Assembly (NCBI GenBank): GCA_003241485.1
Contig: QFQD01000057.1
Coordinates: 8,854 to 72,853 of the forward strand
Source of the DNA: Ancylobacter novellus
GTDB lineage: Bacteria > Pseudomonadota > Alphaproteobacteria > Rhizobiales > Xanthobacteraceae
Reading direction: 5' to 3'
DNA: 64,000 bases
In this document: piece by piece, positions 53,319 through 63,500 of the stretch
Layout of the letters: the number at the start of each line of letters is the position of its first letter
How positions within the stretch are numbered: position 1 is the stretch's first letter
Notes under the pieces: generated by a model
Database searches by the model: none
The model's input: only the letters and a program-made list of their open reading frames with translations
What the model was told of the DNA's origin: nothing
Made by a program: the position numbers and the translations under genes

Positions 53319-54061
53319 ACCGGACCGATGCGCTGATCGAACTCGACAGCGTCACCAAGAGCTTCGCCTCCTTCCAGGTGCTCAAGGGTATCTCGCTGAG
53401 CGTGAAGGATGGCGAAGCGGTCTGCATCATCGGCCCGTCGGGGTCGGGCAAGTCGACCATCCTGCGCTGCATCAACGGCCTGATCCCCATCGATACCGGC
53501 AGCATCCGCGTCGGCACGCATGAGGTCCACAAGCTCAGGACGGAGAAACAGATGCGTCCGCTGCGCCATCAGGTGTCGATGGTTTTCCAGCAGTACAACC
53601 TCTTCCCGCACCGCACCGCACTTCAGAACATCATGATGGCGCCGATCCAGGTGCTGGGCCACGACCGCAAGGAGGTCGAGGCGCGCGCCCATCGCCTCCT
53701 GGCCAAGGTACGCCTGTCCAACAAGGCGGATGCCTATCCGGGCCAGCTTTCCGGCGGGCAGCAGCAGCGTGTCGCCATCGCCCGCGCGCTCGCCATGGAG
53801 CCGCAGGTGATCCTGTTCGACGAGGTGACGGCTGCCCTCGACCCGGAAACCGTCAAGGAAGTCCTCACCGCGATCCGCGAGTTGGTCGACGAGGGGCTGA
53901 CCTGCATCCTTGTTACCCACGAGATGAAATTCGCCCGCGAAGTGGCTGACCGTGTGTGCTTCACCGATCATGGCCGCATCGTCGAGAGCGGCCCGCCGGA
54001 ACAGATCTTCGACGCGCCGCAGGACGCGCGCACCCGCGAATTCCTCGGACAGGTGCTCTGA
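53315..54061 (+). CDS. Polar amino-acid ABC transporter ATP-binding protein (248 aa)
   Basis: GlnQ/HisP-type ATPase: Walker A GPSGSGKSTI, Q-loop MVFQQYNLFPH, signature LSGGQQQRVAIARAL, Walker B VILFDEVTAALDPE and H-loop THEM. It powers the two permeases just upstream. ATGA overlap with permease 2 couples translation. Confidence 0.93.
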   Translation: MNRTDALIELDSVTKSFASFQVLKGISLSVKDGEAVCIIGPSGSGKSTILRCINGLIPIDTGSIRVGTHEVHKLRTEKQMRPLRHQVSMVFQQYNLFPHRTALQNIMMAPIQVLGHDRKEVEARAHRLLAKVRLSNKADAYPGQLSGGQQQRVAIARALAMEPQVILFDEVTAALDPETVKEVLTAIRELVDEGLTCILVTHEMKFAREVADRVCFTDHGRIVESGPPEQIFDAPQDARTREFLGQVL

Positions 54062-54194
54062 GGACGCACCACGAGGCCGGCCCTGACGCAGGTCGCCGGC
54101 CAACCCTTCCCCGCATTCCGGGCACCCATCGCCGCCATAGGGGCGGCGGCACGGCCGGTCGAGCCGCGGGCGCCCATCACGCAGAGGCAGTGCC

Positions 54195-55502
54195 ATGTCG
54201 GCAGCAGATATCTTCGCGGAAGGCTTCAAGGCCGAGCCCTATTGGTGGGAAGCCGCCGCACCGGAGACCGATCTCGATCCCCTCCCCACCCGAGCCGATG
54301 CGGTCGTCATCGGCTCGGGCTATGCCGGGCTCAATGCGGCCACCGAGCTTGCCCGCGCCGGGCTCGACGTGGTGGTGATCGACGGCGGCCGGCTCGGCGA
54401 GGGCGGCTCCACCCGCTCGGGCGGCATGGTGTCGAGCGGTCAGAAACTGGTGGTGGGCGGCGCCATCAAGGGCATCGATCCCGAGCTGTTCGACCGGATG
54501 ATCGGCGACAGCATCTCGTCCTTCGACTATCTGCAGACCCTGATCCGGGATGAGGGGCTCGATGCCGATCTCGCCATTACCGGACGCTTCTTTGGCGCCC
54601 ATGCCCGCTCGCTCGTCGAGCCGACCCGGCGCAACGGGCGCATTCTCGCCGAGAAGACCGGCGTGAACGTGCACTTTTACGACCGAGACACCCAGCGGCA
54701 GGTCATCGGCTCCGACTATTATTACGGCGGCATGGTCGTCGACGAATATGGCGGGCTTCACCCCGGCAAGTACCACCGGTCGCTGCGCGAGCGGGCGCGC
54801 AAGGCTGGCGTCAAGCTGCGCTCGCACGCGAAGGCCGGACCGGTGCGCGACGCCGCCGACGGCATGAAGCTCGTGCCCACCGAGCGCGGCGACATTCTCA
54901 CCCGTCATGTCATCAGCGCCACCAACGGCTATACCCGCAAGGACGGCCATCCCGAACTCGCCCGGCGCGTGGTGCCGGTGAAGAGCTATCAGATCGCCAC
55001 CGAGCCGCTGCCGCCGGATCTCATCGAGACCCTGATCCCGAAGGCGCGGATGATCTCGGACACCCGGCGCGACGTGATCTACAGCCGTCCCTCGCCCGAT
55101 GGCAGCCGCATATTGTTCGGCTCGCGCCCGGGCTTCTTCGAGCGCGACGACCGCGACGCGGCGCCGGCGATCTATGAGCGGATGACGGAAATCTGGCCGG
55201 AACTGAAGGCCTACAAGATCAGCCATGCCTGGAGCGGCTTCGTTGGCATGACGGCCGACAAGGTCGCGCATATGGGAAAACGCGACAATTCGGACTTCAC
55301 CGCCGGCTGTAACGGCAATGGCGTCGCGCTGATGTCCTATCTCGGCTACCAGACCGCGCAGAAAATCCTCGGCCGGCAGAACCGCCCGACCGCCTTCGAC
55401 CGCGAGCAGTTCACGGCGGTGCCGCTCTATTCCGGCAATCCCTGGTTCGTGCCGATCGTTGCAGCCTGGTATCGCCTGCGGGACTGGTCCGAGCGCCGCT
55501 GA
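54195..55502 (+). CDS. FAD-dependent amine/amino-acid oxidoreductase, second copy (435 aa)
   Basis: DAO-family oxidase related to gamma-glutamylputrescine oxidase: FKAEPYWWEAAAPETDLDPL, ADAVVIGSGYAGLNAATELA, GEGGSTRSGGMVSSGQ and the C-terminal NGNGVALMSYLGYQTA. It follows the ABC importer by about 130 bases and probably attacks the imported amine. Together with the oxidase at 47930, the block carries two related but distinct enzymes. Confidence 0.85.
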   Translation: MSAADIFAEGFKAEPYWWEAAAPETDLDPLPTRADAVVIGSGYAGLNAATELARAGLDVVVIDGGRLGEGGSTRSGGMVSSGQKLVVGGAIKGIDPELFDRMIGDSISSFDYLQTLIRDEGLDADLAITGRFFGAHARSLVEPTRRNGRILAEKTGVNVHFYDRDTQRQVIGSDYYYGGMVVDEYGGLHPGKYHRSLRERARKAGVKLRSHAKAGPVRDAADGMKLVPTERGDILTRHVISATNGYTRKDGHPELARRVVPVKSYQIATEPLPPDLIETLIPKARMISDTRRDVIYSRPSPDGSRILFGSRPGFFERDDRDAAPAIYERMTEIWPELKAYKISHAWSGFVGMTADKVAHMGKRDNSDFTAGCNGNGVALMSYLGYQTAQKILGRQNRPTAFDREQFTAVPLYSGNPWFVPIVAAWYRLRDWSERR

Positions 55503-55788
55503 GATCGGCGCGCACTTTCAATCACGCAGTTTTCACACCGCGCCTGGACGCAGGCGCGGTGGGCACGGCGCGCGCGTAAATGCGCGAGAAACGACAAGGT
55601 CGCGGCCCGAGGATCCAAGGCCTCCCGGTGGCTGCGAAAGACATGTCCCGCTGGCGCGCGCCCTGTATGAGGGCGGACGGCGAACGGGAAACCCCTCCGC
55701 ATGAACGCACGTTAAGTTGACGCGGTAGCGCCCGACCGCCACCTTGTGCGCCGCAGCTGGCAAAGCCCAGCGGAGGAACCCTCAACGC

Positions 55789-56898
55789 ATGCTCGCCTAT
55801 ATCGTCCGACGCCTCGCCCTGATGGTGCCGACCATCATCGGCATCATGCTGATCTCCTTCGCGGTGGTGCAGTTCGCGCCTGGCGGTCCCGTCGAGCGGG
55901 TGATCGCCCAGATCACCGGCGAGGGCACGGACGCCACGGCCCGCATTTCCGGCGGCAGCGGCGGCGATTTCGGCGGCGGCGGACAGGGCGCGCCAGCCGG
56001 CGACCCGACCGCCTCGAAATATCGCGGCGCGCAGGGGCTCGATCCCGCCTTCATCAAGGAACTGGAGAAGCAGTTCGGCTTCGACAAGCCGGCGCATGAG
56101 CGTTTCCTGAAGATGATCTGGGACTATGCCCGCTTCGACTTCGGCCGCTCCTATTTCCGCGACATCTCGGTCATCGACCTCATCATCGAGAAGATGCCGG
56201 TCTCCATCTCGCTGGGGCTGTGGATGACGCTGATCACCTATGCCATCTCAATTCCGCTCGGCATTGCGAAGGCGGTGCGCGACGGCTCGCGCTTCGATGT
56301 GTGGACCTCGGCGGTCATCATCGTCGGCTACGCCATACCGAGCTTCCTGTTCGCCATCCTGCTCATCATCCTGTTCGCCGGCGGCTCGTTCTTCTCCTGG
56401 TTCCCGTTGCGAGGACTGACCTCGGACAATTTTGACCAGCTCTCGCTCGGGGGAAAAATCCTCGACTATTTCTGGCATCTCGCTTTGCCCATCATCTCCA
56501 TGGTGCTGGGCGCCTTCGCCACCATGGCGCTGCTGACCAAGAACTCGTTTCTCGACGAGATCCGCAAGCAATACGTCGTCACCGCGCGGATGAAGGGGCT
56601 GTCGGAACGCTCCGTGCTGTACCGCCACGTGTTCCGCAACGCGATGCTCATCATCATCGCCGGCTTCCCCAGCGCCTTCGTGGCCGCGTTCTTCTCCGGC
56701 TCGCTGCTGATCGAGACCATCTTCTCGCTCGACGGCCTCGGTCTGCTGGGATTTGAGAGCGTGCTGAACCGCGACTATCCCGTGGTGTTCGCCAATCTCT
56801 ACATCTTCTCGCTGGTCGGCCTGGTGGTGAACCTCATCTCCGACCTCACCTATACCTGGGTCGATCCGCGCATCGACTTCGACACGCGGGACGTCTGA
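55789..56898 (+). CDS. yejB: Peptide ABC transporter permease YejB (369 aa)
   Basis: DppB-like permease of the microcin C/peptide importer: LAYIVRRLALMVPTIIGIML at the N-terminus, membrane helices, and the EAA loop ARMKGLSERSVLYRHVFRNA. It has a Gly-rich insertion (GGSGGDFGGGG) after helix 1 in the periplasmic loop, typical of YejB in this order. Start at ATG 55789 with GGAGG upstream. The matching binding proteins are at 43.9-47.7 kb. Confidence 0.92.
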   Translation: MLAYIVRRLALMVPTIIGIMLISFAVVQFAPGGPVERVIAQITGEGTDATARISGGSGGDFGGGGQGAPAGDPTASKYRGAQGLDPAFIKELEKQFGFDKPAHERFLKMIWDYARFDFGRSYFRDISVIDLIIEKMPVSISLGLWMTLITYAISIPLGIAKAVRDGSRFDVWTSAVIIVGYAIPSFLFAILLIILFAGGSFFSWFPLRGLTSDNFDQLSLGGKILDYFWHLALPIISMVLGAFATMALLTKNSFLDEIRKQYVVTARMKGLSERSVLYRHVFRNAMLIIIAGFPSAFVAAFFSGSLLIETIFSLDGLGLLGFESVLNRDYPVVFANLYIFSLVGLVVNLISDLTYTWVDPRIDFDTRDV

Positions 56899-56900
56899 AC

Positions 56901-58088
56901 ATGGACGCCACCGACTCCGTAATGCCCCCGAACAGCTCCACCCATGCTCCCGCCGGAACGCTCCCGGCCGGGCCGTCGCGTCGCCCCCTTCTGTCGCCGA
57001 TCAACCAGCGCCGCTGGACCAACTTCAAGCGCAATCGGCGTGGCTGGTGGAGCTTCTGGATCTTCGCCGTGCTGTTCGTGCTGACGCTGGGCGCCGAGTT
57101 CATCGCCAACGACAAGCCGTTCCTGGTCGAATATGACGGCGGCTACTACTTCCCCGGCCTCAAGGCGTACCCTGAGACCACCTTCGGCGGCGATTTCGAG
57201 ACCGAGGCGGACTATCGCGACCCCTATCTCAAGCAGCTGATCGCCGAGAAGGGCGGCTGGATGATCTGGCCGCCAATCCGCTACAGCTATTCCACGCACA
57301 ACCTCGACCTGCCGACGCCGGCACCCTCTCCGCCGACCTGGATGCTGACCAATGAGCAGTGCGCGCCGATCGCCGAAAAGCTCGGCCATCCCGGCGGGGG
57401 TTGCGACGCGCTGGAATGGAACTGGCTCGGCACCGACGACCAGGGCCGCGATGTGCTGGCCCGCCTCATCTACGGCTTCCGCCTGTCGGTGTTGTTCGGC
57501 CTGATCCTGACCATCATCTCGTCCGTCATCGGCGTCGCCGCCGGCGCGGTGCAGGGCTATTTCGGCGGCTGGACCGACCTGATCTTCCAGCGCTTCATCG
57601 AGATATGGACGTCCATCCCCGCGCTCTACCTGCTCCTCATCATCTCCTCCATCCTCGCCCCCGGCTTCTGGGTGCTGCTCGGCATCCTTTTGCTCTTCTC
57701 ATGGGTGTCGCTGGTGGGACTGGTGCGCGCTGAATTCCTGCGCGCCCGCAATTTTGAATATGTGCAGGCGGCCCGCGCGCTCGGCGTGTCCAACGTCACC
57801 ATCATGTGGCGGCACATGCTGCCCAACGCGATGGTGGCGACACTCACCATGCTGCCTTTCATCGTGTCATCCTCGGTGATGACGCTGACGGCTCTGGACT
57901 TCCTCGGCTTCGGCCTGCCTCCCGGCTCCCCCTCGCTCGGCGAGTTGCTCGCGCAGGGCAAGTCGAACGTGCAGGCGCCCTGGCTCGGCCTTACCGGCTT
58001 CTTCACCGTCGCCATCATGCTGAGCCTCTTGATCTTCATCGGCGAAGCCGTGCGCGACGCTTTCGATCCGCGGAAGACCTTCCAGTGA
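56901..58088 (+). CDS. yejE: Peptide ABC transporter permease YejE (395 aa)
   Basis: DppC-like permease with LSPINQRRWTNFKRNRRGWW, then a long periplasmic segment with WNWLGTDDQGRDVLARLIYG, and the EAA loop AARALGVSNVTIMWRHMLPN. It starts two bases after yejB. Length fits YejE. It forms the inner-membrane channel with YejB. Confidence 0.93.
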   Translation: MDATDSVMPPNSSTHAPAGTLPAGPSRRPLLSPINQRRWTNFKRNRRGWWSFWIFAVLFVLTLGAEFIANDKPFLVEYDGGYYFPGLKAYPETTFGGDFETEADYRDPYLKQLIAEKGGWMIWPPIRYSYSTHNLDLPTPAPSPPTWMLTNEQCAPIAEKLGHPGGGCDALEWNWLGTDDQGRDVLARLIYGFRLSVLFGLILTIISSVIGVAAGAVQGYFGGWTDLIFQRFIEIWTSIPALYLLLIISSILAPGFWVLLGILLLFSWVSLVGLVRAEFLRARNFEYVQAARALGVSNVTIMWRHMLPNAMVATLTMLPFIVSSSVMTLTALDFLGFGLPPGSPSLGELLAQGKSNVQAPWLGLTGFFTVAIMLSLLIFIGEAVRDAFDPRKTFQ

Positions 58089-59704
58089 GCGAGGCGCCAG
58101 TGCACACGCCCCCCCTCCTCTCCGTCGAGGACCTGTCGGTCGCGTTCACCCAGGGTGAACGCACCACCCTCGCGGTCGATCACGTCTCCTTTCAGGTCGG
58201 GCGCGGCGAGACGCTGGCGCTGGTCGGCGAATCCGGCTCCGGCAAGTCCGTCACCGCGCTTTCCATCCTCAAGCTGCTGCAATACCCCGCGGCGAGCCAT
58301 CCCTCCGGCCGGGTGATCTTCGACGGCCAGGATCTCATGCGCAGCGTGCGCGGCAACGACATCACCATGGTGTTCCAGGAGCCCATGTCCTCGCTGAACC
58401 CGCTGCACACTGTGGAGCAGCAGATCGGCGAAATCCTTTTCCTGCACAGGGGCATGCGCGGACCGTCCGCGCGCGCACGGGTGATCGAGCTCTTGAACGA
58501 GGTCGGCATTCCCGATCCCGAGACACGGCTCGGCTCCTACCCGCACCAGCTCTCCGGCGGTCAGCGCCAGCGCGTGATGATCGCCATGGCGCTGGCCAAC
58601 GAGCCCAAGCTGCTCATTGCCGACGAGCCGACCACCGCGCTCGATGTCACGGTGCAGGCGCAGATCCTCAAGCTGCTGAAGGAACTGCAGCACCGGCTCG
58701 GCATGGCCATGCTGTTCATCACCCACGACCTCGGCATCGTCCGCAAGGTGGCGGATCGTGTCTGCGTGATGAACCATGGCCGCATCGTCGAGACCGGCGC
58801 GGTGGCCGACATTTTCGCCCACCCCCAGCACGCCTATACCAAGGCGCTGATCGCCGCCCAGCCGCGCGGCAACCCGGCGCTGCCGCACCCCGAGGCACCG
58901 GTGGTACTTGAGGCGAACGACCTCAAGGTGTGGTTCCCGATCAAGGCCGGCGTGCTGCGCCGCACGGTCGGCCACATCAAGGCGGTGGACGGCGTCTCGG
59001 TCGCCATCCGCCGGGGCGAGACGCTCGGCGTCGTCGGCGAATCCGGCTCCGGCAAGACCACGCTCGGCCTCGCCTTGCTGCGGCTGATTTCCAGCGCGGG
59101 GCCCATCGTCTTCATGGGCAAGCCCATCGACACGCTCGGCTTCAACGAGATGCGCTCCCAGCGCAACGAGATGCAGATCGTGTTCCAGGACCCGTTCGGC
59201 TCGCTCAGCCCCCGCATGTCGATCACCGACATCATCGGCGAAGGTCTGCGCGTGCATCAGCCCGGCCTCAGCGCCGACGAGCGTGATGCCCGCGTCGTCG
59301 CCGCGCTTGGTGATGTCGGGCTGGAGCCCGAGACCCGCCACCGCTACCCGCACGAGTTCTCCGGCGGCCAGCGCCAGCGCGTCGCCATCGCCCGCGCCAT
59401 CGTGCTGGAGCCCTCTTTCATCGTGCTGGACGAGCCGACCAGCGCGCTGGACATGATCGTTCAGGCACAGATCGTCGACCTGCTGCGCGACCTGCAGCAG
59501 CGCCGCGACCTCACCTACATGTTCATCAGCCACGATCTGCGTGTCGTCGCCGCGCTGGCCTCCCGGCTTCTGGTGATGAAGCACGGCGTGGTGGTCGAAC
59601 AGGGCACGGCCTCCGAGCTGTTCGCCGCGCCGAAGACCTACTATACCCGCACGCTCTTCGCCGCCGCCTTCGATATGGAGACGGCGGGCGAGGCGCCCCA
59701 CTGA
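58085..59704 (+). CDS. yejF: Peptide ABC transporter ATPase YejF, two fused ABC domains (539 aa)
   Basis: Tandem ATPase: first domain with GESGSGKSVTAL and LSGGQRQRVMIA, second with GESGSGKTTLGLAL and FSGGQRQRVAIARAI. It powers peptide uptake by YejBE. The GTG start at 58085 overlaps the yejE stop (GTGA). Fused DppD-DppF arrangement is normal for YejF. Confidence 0.93.
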   Translation: MSEAPVHTPPLLSVEDLSVAFTQGERTTLAVDHVSFQVGRGETLALVGESGSGKSVTALSILKLLQYPAASHPSGRVIFDGQDLMRSVRGNDITMVFQEPMSSLNPLHTVEQQIGEILFLHRGMRGPSARARVIELLNEVGIPDPETRLGSYPHQLSGGQRQRVMIAMALANEPKLLIADEPTTALDVTVQAQILKLLKELQHRLGMAMLFITHDLGIVRKVADRVCVMNHGRIVETGAVADIFAHPQHAYTKALIAAQPRGNPALPHPEAPVVLEANDLKVWFPIKAGVLRRTVGHIKAVDGVSVAIRRGETLGVVGESGSGKTTLGLALLRLISSAGPIVFMGKPIDTLGFNEMRSQRNEMQIVFQDPFGSLSPRMSITDIIGEGLRVHQPGLSADERDARVVAALGDVGLEPETRHRYPHEFSGGQRQRVAIARAIVLEPSFIVLDEPTSALDMIVQAQIVDLLRDLQQRRDLTYMFISHDLRVVAALASRLLVMKHGVVVEQGTASELFAAPKTYYTRTLFAAAFDMETAGEAPH

Positions 59705-59725
59705 CATGCCGCACGAGGTCCGATT

Positions 59726-60373
59726 TTGAACGCGCGCGCAACGTTCGGCGAGATTCGCGATCGCGCCGTGGAGACGGCCATCGAAGCTCCGCAGTCGGTT
59801 GGTGACGGCTTCCGCGCCTATGAGCGCTTCGAGGTCACGGTTGCTGGCGCCGGCGGCGCGCCGCTGCACCAACGTCGTGACATCCTGCGGGTCGGGCCCG
59901 TCGTCGCGGTCCTCGCCTATGACCCGGGAGTCGGCTGCTTCGTGCTGATCCGGCAGTTCCGCATCGGGGCGCACCTTGCCACAGGCAAGGGCGAGATCAT
60001 CGAGCTCGCCGCCGGCCTCGTCGATGCCGGAGAGGCGACCGAACGAGCGGCCAGCCGCGAATGCCAGGAAGAAATCGGCGTGACGCCCCGCGCGCTGCTG
60101 CCCATGCTGACCTTCCTGCCGAGCCCCGGCGTCAGCGACGAATTCGCCACGCTTTTCCTCGGTCTGGTCGATTCCACGCAAGTGCCCGCCGAGGCGGGCG
60201 AGCCCGGAGAGAGCGAACATACCCGCCCGCTGCTGGTGAGTGTGGATGAAGCGCTACGCACTCTCGGCGCGCCGTTTCCCGGCACGGTCGGCAACGCCTT
60301 CGTCCTTCTCGCACTGCAATGGTTCGCGCTGAACCACGACAAGGTCGCAGCGTTCGTCAGCCGGAAGGATTGA
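59726..60373 (+). CDS. NUDIX hydrolase, ADP-ribose pyrophosphatase/NudK-like (215 aa)
   Basis: A complete NUDIX box, GLVDAGEATERAASRECQEE followed by IGV, in a fold typical of ADP-ribose or GDP-mannose pyrophosphatases; the upstream strand RQFRIGAHLATGKGEIIELA fits NudK/NudF. It would hydrolyse a nucleotide-sugar diphosphate. The start is a TTG at 59726 with GAGG about eight bases upstream. It lies 22 bases after yejF and may be co-transcribed. Confidence 0.85.
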   Translation: MNARATFGEIRDRAVETAIEAPQSVGDGFRAYERFEVTVAGAGGAPLHQRRDILRVGPVVAVLAYDPGVGCFVLIRQFRIGAHLATGKGEIIELAAGLVDAGEATERAASRECQEEIGVTPRALLPMLTFLPSPGVSDEFATLFLGLVDSTQVPAEAGEPGESEHTRPLLVSVDEALRTLGAPFPGTVGNAFVLLALQWFALNHDKVAAFVSRKD

Positions 60374-60396
60374 GGGCACGCGGAGTAGCGAGAGGC

Positions 60397-60470
60397 TGGA
60401 GCGGGCGAAGGGAATCGAACCCTCGTATGCAGCTTGGGAAGCTGCCGTTCTACCATTGAACTACGCCCGC
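60397..60470 (-). tRNA. tRNA-Gly (anticodon CCC)
   Basis: A 74-base cloverleaf with encoded CCA (60397-60399). Acceptor GCGGGCG/CGCCCGC, D-arm GTTCAATGGTAGAAC, anticodon arm GCAGC-TTCCCAA-GCTGC, T-arm GAGGG-TTCGATT-CCCTT. It decodes GGG. Confidence 0.95.
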
Positions 60471-60592
60471 TCGGGCGTGCGCACCTTAGAGGCGTGGCAG
60501 GGGCCGTTTCAAGCCCCTGCAGCAACAGTTTCTCACAGCCATGCACCATATCCTCGCGTGGGGAACGCCCCGCTGGTGCCGCCGCCCGCTCC

Positions 60593-63500
60593 CTACTCCG
60601 CCGGCGTGTGGACGAGGCCCGGCGCGATCGCGCTATGGGCGACATGGTGGATGCGCCCGATCAGCGAATAGACCGTGGGCACCACGAACAGCGTGAGCAG
60701 CGTGCCCAGCGTCATGCCGCCAACGATGACCCAGCCGATCTGAGAGCGGCTCTCCGCGCCGGCGCCTTCGGCCAGCGCCAGCGGTACGGCGCCGAGCACC
60801 ATGGCGCCGGTGGTCATCAGGATCGGCCGCAGGCGCAGCGTCGCCGCCTCGATCACTGCCGCGAGGCGGTCGAGCCCGGCCTCCTGCTGCTGGTTGGCGA
60901 ATTCGACGATCAGGATGCCGTGCTTGGTGATGAGGCCCACAAGCGTGACGAGGCCGATCTGCGAGTAGACGTTCAGCGTGCCACTGCTGAAATAGAGCGC
61001 CGCCAGCGCGCCGGTCATCGACAGCGGCACGGTCAGCATGATGATGACGGGATCGCGGAAGCTCTCGAACTGCGCCGACAGCACGAGATAGATGAACCCC
61101 AGCGCCAGGATGAACACCAGCACAAGGCTCTGGCCGGCGGCGCGGAACTCGCGGCTCTGGCCGGAGACATCGGTCTGCACGGTCTGCGGCAGCACCTCGC
61201 GCGCCGCCTGGTCGAGGAAGGCGAGCGCCTCGCCCTGCGCATAGCCAGGTGCGAGATTGCCGGAGATGGTGGCCGAGCGCAGCTGGTTGAAGCGCTTGAG
61301 TTCCTGTGGCGCCACCGTCTCGCGCACATTCACAAGGTTGGAGAGCTGCACCATCTGCCCGCTCACCGAGCGGAGATAGATGGTATCGAGCGTCGCGGGA
61401 GACGCCCGGTCATGCGCGTCGAGCTGGACGTAGACGTCATACTGCTCGCCGCCGACCTCGAAGCGTGTCACCTGCCGTCCGCCGAGCAGGCTCTCCAGCG
61501 TGCGGCCGAGCACCGCCACGTCGATGCCGAGATCGGCCGCCTTGGAGCGGTCGATGGTTATGGAGATTTCCGGCTTGTTCAGCTTCAGGTCGCTCTCGAC
61601 GCTGGCAAGGCCTGGATAATCCTGAATCCGCGCGAGGAAGCGGTCGACATAGTCGTTCAGCTCGTCATAGGTGCCCGAGGTCTGCAGCACGAATTCGATG
61701 GGGCGCGAATTGTTGGAGGCGCCGAGCGAGGGCGGGTTGTTGGCATAGGCATTCACGCCGGCAATCTTGCGCAGCTGCGGCGAGGTCGCCCGGACGATGT
61801 CCTGCTGGCGGCGCCCGCGCTCGTCCCAGTCCTTCAGCCGGCCGATGACCAGGAAGCGGTGCACCTCGGGCATGCCGTTGATGATGAGCACGCTGTCCAT
61901 CTCGGGGATCTTCTGGAGAATGCCCTCGACCTGGTTGGTGTAGCGCGAGGTGTAGGCGAGCGTTGAACCTTCCGGGCCGCTGCCCGACACGCGCACCACG
62001 CCGCGATCCTCCACCGGCGAAAGCTCCGAGGGCAGCACATAGACCAGAAGGCCACTCGCGCCCGCCACCAGCAGCGCGACGAGCAGCACGAGCGGGCGCA
62101 CGCGCAGAGATGCGGTGAGGACGCGCCGATAGCCGTTTTCCAGCGCTCTCAGGCACCGCTCGACAAAGGCCGAGACCCGGCCGGGATTGGGCTCGTGCTT
62201 GAGCAGGCGCGAGCACATCATCGGTGTCAGCGAGAGGGCGACGAAGCCGGAGATCAGCACCGCGCCCGCCAGCGTCAGCGCGAATTCGAGGAACAGCCGG
62301 CCCGTCCGCCCCGAGGCAAAGGCGACAGGCGCATAGACCGCCGCCAGCGTCAGCGTCATCGCCACCACGGCGAAGCCGATCTCGCGCGCGCCCTTGATGG
62401 CGGCGGGGATGGGCTTCATGCCGTGCTCGATATGCCGGAAGATGTTCTCCAGCACGACGATGGCGTCGTCGACCACAAGGCCGATGGCCAGCACGATAGC
62501 CAGCAGCGTCAGCGTGTTCACGCTGAAGCCGAGCGCATACATGATGGCAAAGGTGGTGATCAGCGAGATCGGGATGGTGACGATCGGGATGATCGAGGCG
62601 CGGAACGAGCGCAGGAACACCACGATCACCAGCACCACCAGGATCACCGCTTCCACGATGGCGTGGAACACCGACTTGATCGAGCGGTCGATGAACACGG
62701 CATTGTCATTGCCGATGGTGGCGCTCATGCCCTCGGGCAGGCTCTCATTCACCGCCGGCAGCACGCCGCGCACGCCGGCGGAGACGTCGAGCGGATTGGC
62801 CACTGCCTGCTTGATGATGCCGACAATGATGGACTGGCCGCCATTGAAGCGGCTGGAGCGGCGCTCATTGGCCGCGCCGAGCTCGACCCGTGCGACATCG
62901 GCAAGGCGCACCTGCGAGCCGCTCGCGCGCTTGACGATGATGTCGTTGAACTGGTCGACGGTGGCCAGCGCCGTGCGCGAGAGCACGGTGAACTCGCGAT
63001 CGGCGCTCTCGATGCGGCCGGACGGGATTTCGACGTTCTGCTGCCGCAGCGCGTCCTCGATGTCCTGCACCGTCAGCGCATAGGCGGCCAGACGCTCGCG
63101 ATCGATCCACACCCGCATGGCATAGCGCCGCTCGCCATAGATCTGCACATCGGCGACGCCGGTGAGGTTCTTGAAGCGGTCGACGACATAGCGGTCGATA
63201 TAGTCGGTGAGTTCGAGCGCGTTCATCCGGTCCGAGCGGAAGACGACGAACACCACCGGCTGCGCGTCGGCCTCGACCTTCGAGATGACCGGTTCGTCGA
63301 TCTCGTCCGGCAGGCGCTGGCGGACCCGGCTGACGCGGTCGCGGACATCGCTGGCCGCGACGTCCGGATTGATCTCGGAGCGGAAGCGCACGGTGATGCG
63401 GCTGGATTCCGAGCGGCTGGTGGATTCGAGAACGTCGATCCCCTCAATGCCGGCAATGGAGCCTTCGAGAACCTGCGTCACCTGGCTTTCGACGATGGTC

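Noticed and set aside
57626..60220. An open frame of 864 codons on the minus strand opposite yejE, yejF and the NUDIX gene
   Set aside because: It spans three well-supported genes in antisense, with shadow-type composition and no ribosome site.
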